From a candidate division GN15 bacterium (GTDB lineage Bacteria > Zixibacteria > MSB-5A5 > GN15 > FEB-12): a DNA stretch of 8,116 bases. The notes below the pieces were generated by a model. The model ran no database searches. It was not told where the DNA came from and saw nothing but the letters and a program-made list of their open reading frames with translations. Below are positions 1 through 5,053 of this stretch, one piece after another (position 1 is the stretch's first letter; each line of letters opens with the position of its first letter). Both the position numbers and the translations under genes were made by a program. Where the stretch lies: NCBI GenBank assembly GCA_014729205.1, contig WJKG01000222.1, positions 1 through 8,116 of the forward strand, read 5' to 3'.

Positions 1-60
1 GGCGAGCTCGAGCAGGCGGACCGAACGTTGGTCGAGCGAGTGGCAGTCAACACACAATAA
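1..60 (+). CDS. possible 3' end of an upstream gene (partial)
   Basis: Frame 1 is open from the window edge to a TAA at 58-60 and gives 19 residues ending in VERVAVNTQ. The codons are mostly G/C-ending up to about base 48, which is what favours this frame. A competing frame (2-175) is also open from the edge and encodes a hydrophilic tail that overlaps the start of the next gene, so the assignment is uncertain. No family can be recognised from so short a piece. Confidence 0.3.
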   Translation, partial: GELEQADRTLVERVAVNTQ

Positions 61-152
61 AGACCGCATCTGGGAGCATGGGAACAAAGACAGCCAGGAA
101 GACCCCAACGATAAAAACAATATCACACATATAGGAATGCCCGATACAGACT

Positions 153-629
153 ATGCCCAATCCAACTATGCATGAGATAGAAGAAGCCAAGGAAGTCGTA
201 GACCCGAAGAGATACTCCGAACTGCTTCGCGAAGTGGACTTGGTGGACATTGTTCAGAAGCGTCAGCGATCAGCTCTTAAAGGCACATTAAATTTGGGGA
301 AAAAGTCATTTCAGTTCTCTGAGTCTATGCAGATACGAGAGTGTAATGATGACCTATGTATTCTAGACTGCCAATTCAAACTCAAAGCGAAGTCGGGCCG
401 GAACATAGTAGCTGAGATTGAGACTACATATTCAGTGTATCTTCGGCTTTCCTCGGCAGTTCCTAGAGAGTTCTTCATCCTGTACAACCACTTCAGCCTC
501 CCAATTCAACTCTTCCCATATTTTCGTGAGGAGGTGCAGAGTCGCTTTGCTAAGATGGGACTACCCACGCTCGTTCTGCCGCTGCGTAAGTACTTGGTCC
601 CAGACAGCAAGGACACGAAAAAGGATTAG
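153..629 (+). CDS. SecB-like chaperone protein
   Basis: This 158-residue protein looks like a member of the SecB / SecB-like chaperone family. SecB proteins are cytosolic holdases that keep export clients unfolded, and SecB-like relatives also serve as chaperones in toxin-antitoxin-chaperone modules. The clearest evidence is the C-terminal block at residues 118-144, with LFPYFREEV followed by a GLPTLVLP strand; this matches the SecB signature in which a PYxRE helix precedes a G-F-P-P-like strand. The middle (about 45-110) alternates beta-type segments as expected for the SecB fold. The length is typical of SecB, but the N-terminal half is divergent. The start is the first ATG after an in-frame stop at 132-134. 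No good ribosome site is seen, and ATG at 168 is an alternative. The gene is visibly less GC-rich than the BMC operon, converges on it with a 5-nt gap, and is probably unrelated to it. No toxin or antitoxin can be confirmed in the 152 bases upstream. Confidence 0.6.
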   Translation: MPNPTMHEIEEAKEVVDPKRYSELLREVDLVDIVQKRQRSALKGTLNLGKKSFQFSESMQIRECNDDLCILDCQFKLKAKSGRNIVAEIETTYSVYLRLSSAVPREFFILYNHFSLPIQLFPYFREEVQSRFAKMGLPTLVLPLRKYLVPDSKDTKKD

Positions 630-634
630 CCCCC

Positions 635-1213
635 CTATATCCGGTGCATGTACCGGAAAATGTCCTCGTGCATCACGTATACCTTCATCCCCAGGCGCTG
701 CTCCGTCCCCTTCAAACGATCGACCAGCGCCTGGAACTCCAGCGTGCAGTTGGCAATATCCACAATCATGATCATGCTGAAAAACTCCTGCATGATCGTC
801 TGCGACACGTCCTCGATATTGCAGTTCAACTCCGCCAGGATGTTCGTGATCGAGGCTACCACCCCCGGGCGGTTCTGACCGAACGCGGCAATGATGATCC
901 GGCTGCCCCGGGTCTTCTCGATCTGCTCATACAGACCACCCTTGCCTTCGACCATCTGCTGATCCGGCGGCAACGGCTGATCCGACGAGAGCGGAGCAGA
1001 GATGCGCGGTTCACTCACCGGTGACGGTGTCTCAGAGCGGGAGACATTGCAGGTCACACCCTGGATATCCGGGTTGCCCTGCTGGTCTTTCATGGCATCG
1101 ACCACCTGGTCGACCACCTGTCTGAGCGCTTTGGCATCCAGTCTCGCACCGGTCCGACCGGCCACTATCTCGGCAATTTTGCCGATCTCGAAATCACTTA
1201 ACGACACAGCCAC
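635..1213 (-). CDS. UPF0237-type ACT-domain protein with N-terminal helical extension
   Basis: The C-terminal half (residues about 104-192) is a full UPF0237/GcvR-like ACT domain: an IIIAAFGQNRPGVV opening strand and ligand loop, the family's DVSQTIMQEFFSMIMIVD core at 135-152, and the terminal HEDIFRYMHRI. ACT domains bind small ligands, often amino acids, as regulatory modules; stand-alone UPF0237 proteins are about 90 residues. Here an extra segment of about 103 residues comes first. Residues 4-42 form predicted amphipathic helices (LSDFEIGKIAEIV, then ALRQVVDQVVDAM), followed by a Pro/Ser-rich linker at about 60-88. A short amphipathic helix plus flexible linker is the layout of BMC encapsulation peptides, so targeting to the lumen is a reasonable inference. 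The start is GTG, 5 nt after a GAGG ribosome site (minus-strand AGAGG-tgtgt-GTG). It is the last gene of the operon, 56 nt after the PduT-like gene. The ligand is unknown. Confidence 0.85.
   Translation of the reverse strand: MAVSLSDFEIGKIAEIVAGRTGARLDAKALRQVVDQVVDAMKDQQGNPDIQGVTCNVSRSETPSPVSEPRISAPLSSDQPLPPDQQMVEGKGGLYEQIEKTRGSRIIIAAFGQNRPGVVASITNILAELNCNIEDVSQTIMQEFFSMIMIVDIANCTLEFQALVDRLKGTEQRLGMKVYVMHEDIFRYMHRI
641..656. terminator. small inverted repeat at the convergent gene junction
   Basis: A perfect 5-bp dyad CCGGT-N6-ACCGG lies in the last codons of the ACT gene, just beyond the stop of the SecB-like gene. It is the only hairpin at the 5-nt junction between the converging genes. 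Neither side carries a proper U-tract, so its role as a terminator is doubtful. Confidence 0.2.
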
Positions 1214-1269
1214 ACACCTCTTGGTTTAACATCCCACCTCGCCACGACATACATCACCCTCAGCGGGGT

Positions 1270-1821
1270 TTACAGGATATCGCGCAGCAACTCCTGGCGC
1301 GGCGAAGGAATAACTTCCGTATTCACCAGCATCCCTGCGCGCGAGATCACATCCTGCGCCGCCCCGACAGCGGATTCCACCGCGCCCACCGGCCCGGTGA
1401 GCGTAAAGAACGCCTTACCACCCAGCGCCATCGCCAGGCGTACCTCGATCAACTTCACCTCGGCCGCTTTCGCCGCTGCATCGGCTCCCTCGATCAACGA
1501 GGCCACCGAGAAGGACTCCACAATCCCGAGCGCATCGAGCTCCGTCACCTGTGTCGACCCCGCCATAGCCGGGAAGACATCAGCGTGCACATTGGGAATA
1601 ATGAAGGTATCGATCACCGCCTCGCGACCATGATCCTCGCCGGCCGCCATGGCGTTCCTGACGGCGTCAACATCGCCGGCAATCAAATTCATGAATTTGC
1701 CGGAGCAGATTGTCCGGCTGATCACCAGTTCCACCTCGGCCGCCTTGACCATCGCATCGGCGGAGCCAATGCCGCGGGCTATCGAGCTGTATTCTATAAG
1801 TCCTATCGCATTGTATTCCAT
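1270..1821 (-). CDS. pduT: PduT-like tandem-BMC (BMC-T) shell protein with Fe-S pore cysteine
   Basis: This 183-residue protein carries two BMC domains (about residues 4-87 and 95-180), the layout of trimeric pseudohexameric shell proteins. Each repeat has the helix motif with the edge lysine (ADAMVKAAEV at 21-30; ADAAAKAAEV at 113-122) and a GDVDAV or GPVGAV turn. The first repeat has TICSGKF at 37-43, matching the pore loop where PduT holds a [4Fe-4S] cluster at the threefold axis by one cysteine per subunit. Cys39 is the only cysteine in the protein, so any cluster must sit there. In the Pdu system PduT partners with PduS to move electrons across the shell, and the pduS-like gene ends only 3 nt upstream. 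A GGCGGAG ribosome site lies 6 nt before the ATG and overlaps the end of the pduS-like gene, suggesting translational coupling. The length is normal for PduT. Confidence 0.93.
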   Translation of the reverse strand: MEYNAIGLIEYSSIARGIGSADAMVKAAEVELVISRTICSGKFMNLIAGDVDAVRNAMAAGEDHGREAVIDTFIIPNVHADVFPAMAGSTQVTELDALGIVESFSVASLIEGADAAAKAAEVKLIEVRLAMALGGKAFFTLTGPVGAVESAVGAAQDVISRAGMLVNTEVIPSPRQELLRDIL

Positions 1822-1824
1822 GAG

Positions 1825-3147
1825 TTACTCCGCCTGAATGGTGACACTGTCGTCGACGGCCGTCACTGTGCCGGAGATAGACGCGTGAATATTGGCACCC
1901 ATGGCGCCCTCCGGAATGAACCCGATCGGTTGCCCCACACTCACCCGGTCACCTTCCTTCACTGCCGCCTCGGCTGGAGCACCCAGGTGCTGCTGCAGCG
2001 GGATTATCACCTTCGAGGGCTCCAGGCGAGCGTCATGCCAGTCGGCGTGGGCATCGTACGGAAGCAGCCCAAGCTTCCGCGTAAGCTTGTGTATAGATAC
2101 CTTGCGATGTGCCTGCATGGGATGCGCCTGCAACGGCCGGTTGGGCGGCTCATACGGCAGGTTCTTAAGCCTGATGTTTGTCTTGGAGCGGACACACGCC
2201 TGCTTGGGGTCCAAATCCTCCGGACAGGCAAACAGCGAGCACAGATTACACTCGCAGCAGTTCATGGCGTACTTGCCCCAGAAATCATCTTTCTCTCCGG
2301 CGAATCCCAACGATCGCATCACCTTGTGCGGCTCGATCTCATATCCCAAGAGGTAGCGCGGACAGAATTCGGTGCAGTACGTGCACTGGTCGCACGCCGA
2401 CTGCCCGATCTTCTTGATCTCCGGTATGCTTTGCATCCGGCGCCGGATCAGAATATGATCCTGCGGCAACACGATATAGCCGCCGCTGGTCTTGGTCACC
2501 GGACGCGAGAAGTCCGTAAGCAGTGTCCCCATCATAGCGCCACCGTCCAGCGCGGCAACGGGCTCGCTGGTGGTTGGCCCGCCGACATGCGCCAGCACTT
2601 CGCTGACGGGGGTACCAATCGGCACCTTGATCGTCATGGGCGTCTGCACTGCGCCGGCGACTGTAATGAACTTCTCCGTGACCGGCACGTCGAGCGCGGC
2701 CAGTGCCACATTGACCAGCGTTTCCACGTTACTGACCACACAGCCGATATTTACCGGGTACCCGCCGTACGGGATCAGCCGTCCGGTGGCCTCGTAGACA
2801 AGGACGTACTCGTCCCCGGCCGGGTAGTAGTCACCCATCTCGAATATCTCGATCGGCGTTCCGCCGAACAGCCGATGAAACTGCCCAATAACCTCGGTAT
2901 TCTTGGCTTTGATCCCCAGGATCTGGCGCGAGGCGCCCACCGCCTCGGTCACCAGCTCCATGCCCTTCTTGACTTCCTCGCCGAAGACGCGCATGAGCTC
3001 TTTATCCTTGAAGAGCAGGGGTTCACATTCGGCGCCGTTGGCCAGGAGTATTTCAGCCCGGGTATTGTACTTGATGTGGGCCGGAAAACCGGCTCCGCCG
3101 GCGCCCACCACCCCGGCTTTGCGGACCTGATCGACAAGTGGATGCAT
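1825..3147 (-). CDS. pduS: PduS-like flavin/Fe-S electron-transfer protein (RnfC-related)
   Basis: This 440-residue protein has the full PduS/RnfC domain order. The glycine-rich flavin/NADH-binding opening GVVGAGGAGFP is at 12-22 in a 51-kDa-type Rossmann domain, including GDYYPAGDEYVLVYEATGR and NIGCVVSNVETL at about 105-144. An SLBB-like beta-grasp region follows at about 155-215. Two 4Fe-4S motifs come next: C252-x2-C255-x2-C258-x3-C262-P, and C297/C298-x-C300-x2-C303-x4-C308-P. A C-terminal barrel, RnfC/biotinyl-like, spans about 378-440. PduS reduces cob(III)alamin in B12-dependent compartments; in other compartments the family is a general electron conduit paired with PduT. With no B12 enzyme in sight, the general role is safer here. 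The ATG at 3147 follows an in-frame stop closely, and no clear ribosome site is seen. A CTG 15 nt upstream is the only alternative. It lies between the small membrane-protein gene and the pduT-like gene. Confidence 0.93.
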   Translation of the reverse strand: MHPLVDQVRKAGVVGAGGAGFPAHIKYNTRAEILLANGAECEPLLFKDKELMRVFGEEVKKGMELVTEAVGASRQILGIKAKNTEVIGQFHRLFGGTPIEIFEMGDYYPAGDEYVLVYEATGRLIPYGGYPVNIGCVVSNVETLVNVALAALDVPVTEKFITVAGAVQTPMTIKVPIGTPVSEVLAHVGGPTTSEPVAALDGGAMMGTLLTDFSRPVTKTSGGYIVLPQDHILIRRRMQSIPEIKKIGQSACDQCTYCTEFCPRYLLGYEIEPHKVMRSLGFAGEKDDFWGKYAMNCCECNLCSLFACPEDLDPKQACVRSKTNIRLKNLPYEPPNRPLQAHPMQAHRKVSIHKLTRKLGLLPYDAHADWHDARLEPSKVIIPLQQHLGAPAEAAVKEGDRVSVGQPIGFIPEGAMGANIHASISGTVTAVDDSVTIQAE

Positions 3148-3188
3148 TCGCTGTGGGTCCAGTGCTCAAAAGGGCCAGTTCATCGCTG

Positions 3189-3347
3189 TCATTCGTCAAT
3201 CGGAATCGAGTCCGGAATCTCGCTCTTGCGTCGCTCGTTCAGCTTGGCGCGGATATCGTCTTTCCAGAGGATCCATGCCACAAAACCAAAGACGGTCAAA
3301 ACGCCCATGATGATGCCGAGGAAGTAATACCATTTCCAGTCACTCAC
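3189..3347 (-). CDS. small single-span membrane protein of the BMC operon
   Basis: This gene encodes about 52 residues with a short N-terminus rich in Trp and Tyr, one membrane helix (about residues 7-28, beginning YYFLGIIMGVL), and a charged cytosolic-type tail with KDD..R.K..ERRK and then an acidic end. Positive charges after the helix favour an N-out/C-in topology. The start is chosen by the ribosome site: GGAGG at 3356-3360 sits 8 nt before GTG at 3347 but only 2 nt before an in-frame ATG at 3353, so GTG fits better (the ATG form has 54 residues). The gene lies 22 nt after the BMC-P gene and 41 nt before the pduS-like gene. No family is recognised. By position it could anchor PduS or the shell to the membrane or act like the small subunit of a membrane redox complex; this is inference only. 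Confidence 0.75.
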   Translation of the reverse strand: MSDWKWYYFLGIIMGVLTVFGFVAWILWKDDIRAKLNERRKSEIPDSIPIDE

Positions 3348-3355
3348 GTTCATCA

Positions 3356-3360
3356 CCTCC
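3356..3360 (-). promoter_or_regulatory. ribosome binding site that favours a GTG start
   Basis: A strong GGAGG on the minus strand precedes two in-frame starts of the small membrane-protein gene. It is 2 nt from the ATG (3353) and 8 nt from the GTG (3347). The second is a normal spacing, so the GTG is preferred. Confidence 0.65.
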
Positions 3361-3369
3361 CAGCGAGAG

Positions 3370-3690
3370 TTATTGCTTTTTGTAAGATTGCCTAGACGGT
3401 TCCAAGTCCCCGTGATAGTGTCCGGGATCGACTTCGTATTCATCAATAATCCCTATAATTGCGGCTTCGATTGTCATGTCCTCATTGCCAACCGCGACTC
3501 GCGCCGCCCGGCCGTAGGCTACCATGACCAATTCGCCCTCTCCGGCGCCCAGCGTGTCGGCGGCGACGATGGTGTCCGTATTCGGTTCCTTGTTGAGATT
3601 ATACGGTTGAACTATCAGGAATTTCACACCCTTGGTGTTCTCGGTCTTGCGCGTGGCCCACAACGAGCCGACAACCTTGCCAATGAACAT
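3370..3690 (-). CDS. BMC-P pentameric vertex shell protein (EutN/CcmL family)
   Basis: This 106-residue protein matches the EutN/CcmL/BMC-P family, whose pentamers cap the vertices of compartment shells. Hallmarks are the opening FIGKVVGSLWATRK, the LIVQP strand at 25-29, the IVAADTLGAGEGELVMVAYG core at 41-60 (family pattern D-x-x-GAGxGxxVLVxxG), and an EAAIIGIID C-terminal strand at about 75-83. The fold is complete by residue 85. About 20 further polar residues (YEVDPGHYHGDLEP and on) form a tail longer than in minimal CcmL. Its ATG overlaps the stop of the BMC-H gene by one base (TAATG), and a GGAGG ribosome site lies 10 nt upstream, so the two shell genes are probably translationally coupled. 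A vertex protein indicates that closed compartments are built. Confidence 0.93.
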   Translation of the reverse strand: MFIGKVVGSLWATRKTENTKGVKFLIVQPYNLNKEPNTDTIVAADTLGAGEGELVMVAYGRAARVAVGNEDMTIEAAIIGIIDEYEVDPGHYHGDLEPSRQSYKKQ

Positions 3691-4331
3691 TAGTCGCTTT
3701 CCTCCTTCAAGAAGGCGCGTATGGTTTCAAGCAGTTGCTTCTTGTTAGCGCGAGAAATCTCGCGACCTTGAAGCGGGAAGTCAGGAAGCGAACGCGCATA
3801 TTTGCGCAGCGCCGCCACAGACATCTTCTCGATTTCCGGCCGAGACGTACCCCGAGTGCGAGCACCGCTGCTCCGATGGGCCTGCTTGCGCTGAATGCCA
3901 CCACCTTGCCGGGCTGAGCCACCGCCTCCTGAGGCGGGAGCAGTCGGCCGCGAAGGTGGCACCGAGCCTGCTGAGCCGGGCAGACCGGGATCGGTGTCAT
4001 TGTCCTCGTATCCCAGCTCCGGTCTCGTGTCCTCCGGGTGATACTTGGAGATATACCGACGAGCCAGCAACATGGGAGTAAGGCCATCATCCGGGTTAGG
4101 AATGACAGTTACACTGACCAGTTCGCATAGCAGTTCCGCCGCTGTGGTCGCCGCGTCGACAGCCGCCTGTACCGCCCCCAGTTCACCCTCGATGCGAATC
4201 GTGAAGAAGGTGGCATCGGTCAGCTCTGCCGAGGAAATGACCACCGCAGCCGCCTTGGCGGCAGCGTCGGTTGCCGTAATGGCTCCAACCAAACCCTTGG
4301 TCTCTATCAGGCCCAGAGCGTTTCTCGGCAT
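3690..4331 (-). CDS. BMC-H shell protein with basic linker and SAP/Rho_N-like tail
   Basis: Residues 4-82 form one BMC domain: NALGLIETKGLVGAI opening, the helix with the edge lysine (TDAAAKAAAV at 21-30), and GELGAVQAAVDA at 49-60. Such domains form hexameric shell facets. The usual small pore loop (IGGG/GSG type) is replaced by a LTDAT stretch at about 37-41. After residue 100 come an acidic segment, a Pro/Ser/Gly-rich and then basic linker (about 116-165), and a C-terminal helical module at 168-210 (SVAALRKYARSL, then ISRANKKQLLETIRAFL). That module resembles by eye the SAP/Rho_N helix-turn-helix type. Some PduK-like shell proteins also carry C-terminal extensions. The start is the ATG giving the canonical BMC N-terminus. 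No ribosome site is visible, and the frame stays open upstream to 4547 without BMC-like sequence. It is the first gene of the operon, and its stop overlaps the BMC-P start. Confidence 0.9.
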   Translation of the reverse strand: MPRNALGLIETKGLVGAITATDAAAKAAAVVISSAELTDATFFTIRIEGELGAVQAAVDAATTAAELLCELVSVTVIPNPDDGLTPMLLARRYISKYHPEDTRPELGYEDNDTDPGLPGSAGSVPPSRPTAPASGGGGSARQGGGIQRKQAHRSSGARTRGTSRPEIEKMSVAALRKYARSLPDFPLQGREISRANKKQLLETIRAFLKEESD

Positions 4332-4573
4332 AGTAAGCCATGATATAACACGGCTTTCCAAAAGTAAATCGATTTGTTGCAAAGCGTTGGCGATGCTGCC
4401 ACCATCCCGATGACAACCCCGCTGCACGCTCCTGTCATGATCAACAGCACGCGCTTCGCATTGTTCGGATAAATAAGATTGGCCACCCGCAATCCCCTCA
4501 GATGCAGGTGGCCATCCACCAAAGAGAAAAGAGTAAACCAAGCACAAGCAGCGCTTTGGGAGTAAAAGTACAT
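4332..4573 (-). other. long 5' leader of the BMC operon
   Basis: If transcription starts at the sigma-54 site near 4585, the leader before the first shell gene is about 240 nt. It holds a GGTGG-N4-CCACC hairpin at 4507-4520 but no ribosome site near the start codon. The open frames in it (for example 88 codons from 4573) resemble no family, carry no ribosome site, and run into the shell gene in another frame. I see no convincing gene here. Confidence 0.35.
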
Positions 4574-4583
4574 CTATATGTCA

Positions 4584-4599
4584 AGCAACCCGCATGCCC
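4584..4599 (-). promoter_or_regulatory. sigma-54 (-24/-12) promoter of the BMC operon
   Basis: The minus strand reads GGGCATG-CGGG-TTGCT. Against the consensus TGGCACG-N4-TTGCW this matches 10 of 12 positions, including the essential GG (4598-4597) and GC (4586-4585) separated by exactly 10 bp. The start of transcription would be near 4573. It points at the shell operon, lies downstream of a sigma-54 activator gene, and has two matching dyads upstream at activator-like distances. It was found by eye, not scored with a matrix. Confidence 0.65.
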
Positions 4600-4707
4600 C
4601 CACCGACACTCTCAAAAATAACTCCCCGCATTCCTGTTATCTTGCTACTATACATAACGTTAGCTGTGGCACGCGAATGCTGAAAGCCGTAGCGGCAGTC
4701 CTCGTGA

Positions 4708-4723
4708 TCGTACAATCGTACGA
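4708..4723. promoter_or_regulatory. dyad 1, TCGTA-N6-TACGA: probable activator binding site
   Basis: A perfect inverted repeat (TCGTAC-AATC-GTACGA) is centred at 4715.5, about 140 bp upstream of the predicted sigma-54 start. That is the usual enhancer distance for sigma-54 activators. The same half-sites and spacing recur at 4798-4813. Fis-type HTH domains, as in the neighbouring regulator, bind such dyads. Assignment to that regulator is inference. Confidence 0.55.
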
Positions 4724-4797
4724 ACAGCCATCGCTATACTGCGGTCAATCCGTTGCTAGATAATCAGTTAGAGTGTGTGAGGGCAGAATGTGCGGGC

Positions 4798-4813
4798 TCG
4801 TATCCAATTACGA
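4798..4813. promoter_or_regulatory. dyad 2, TCGTA-N6-TACGA: probable activator binding site
   Basis: A second copy of the same inverted repeat (CTCGTA-TCCAAT-TACGAG, with one extra matching pair on each side) is centred at 4805.5, exactly 90 bp from dyad 1 and about 230 bp upstream of the predicted start. The half-sites match dyad 1 but the 6-bp spacer sequence differs, which argues for a protein site rather than a simple duplication. Confidence 0.5.
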
Positions 4814-4849
4814 GAAGGTACCACTTCAATGACTGCGATTCCGGTCGAA

Positions 4850-4903
4850 TGGCAAAGACACAAGGGCGCCCATCGCACGATCATTGACCGCCGATGAGCG
4901 CCC
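4850..4903 (-). terminator. terminator-like hairpin after the activator gene
   Basis: Arms at 4892-4903 and 4864-4875 pair over 12 bp with one mismatch (GGGCGC-x-CATCG), with a 16-nt loop. Read on the minus strand the hairpin is followed by CCTTGTGTCTTTG, a broken T-rich tract. It lies about 150 nt after the activator stop and would separate the activator transcript from the BMC operon. The mismatch, large loop and imperfect T-tract keep confidence moderate. Confidence 0.4.
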
Positions 4904-5053
4904 AGTGTAATCAAGGAGTTAGGCGTTTGTCTATACCATCCCCACGACTCCTTCGCGCAGCCGCTCGGCATCCAAACGTGCCACCCCAGTCAGAGGCGAC
5001 ACACGAGCTTACCATGCCGCGACGGCGCGCGGCGAGAGTCAGGGAGCCTTATG

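Noticed and set aside
1585..3327. 580-codon open frame on the plus strand opposite the pduS-like and pduT-like genes
   Set aside because: It is antisense to two clearly recognisable genes with intact motifs, and its translation is His/Arg-rich and matches no family; a by-product of GC-rich third positions.
4504..4518. Minus-strand TGG...G-N4-CTGCA, second sigma-54-like site nearer the BMC genes
   Set aside because: Spacing is correct but only about 8 of 12 positions fit, and the match overlaps a GGTGG/CCACC hairpin; the 4584-4599 site is better. It stays a fallback.
4307..4573. 88-codon minus-strand frame in the leader with a hydrophobic stretch
   Set aside because: No ribosome site, no recognisable family, and it overlaps the start of the BMC-H gene in another frame.
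4667..4680. Plus-strand TGGCACG followed by ATGC, a sigma-54-like match
   Set aside because: GG to GC spacing is 9 bp instead of the strict 10, and no gene follows on that strand.
4864..4925. Integron attC-like look (GTTAGGC after an inverted repeat)
   Set aside because: The matching RYYYAAC box and the bulged-arm layout are missing, and no integrase or cassette structure is present.
4968..4983. Minus-strand perfect TGGCACG with a GC downstream
   Set aside because: GG to GC spacing is 11 bp, the -12 box is poor, and it lies upstream of the terminator-like hairpin.
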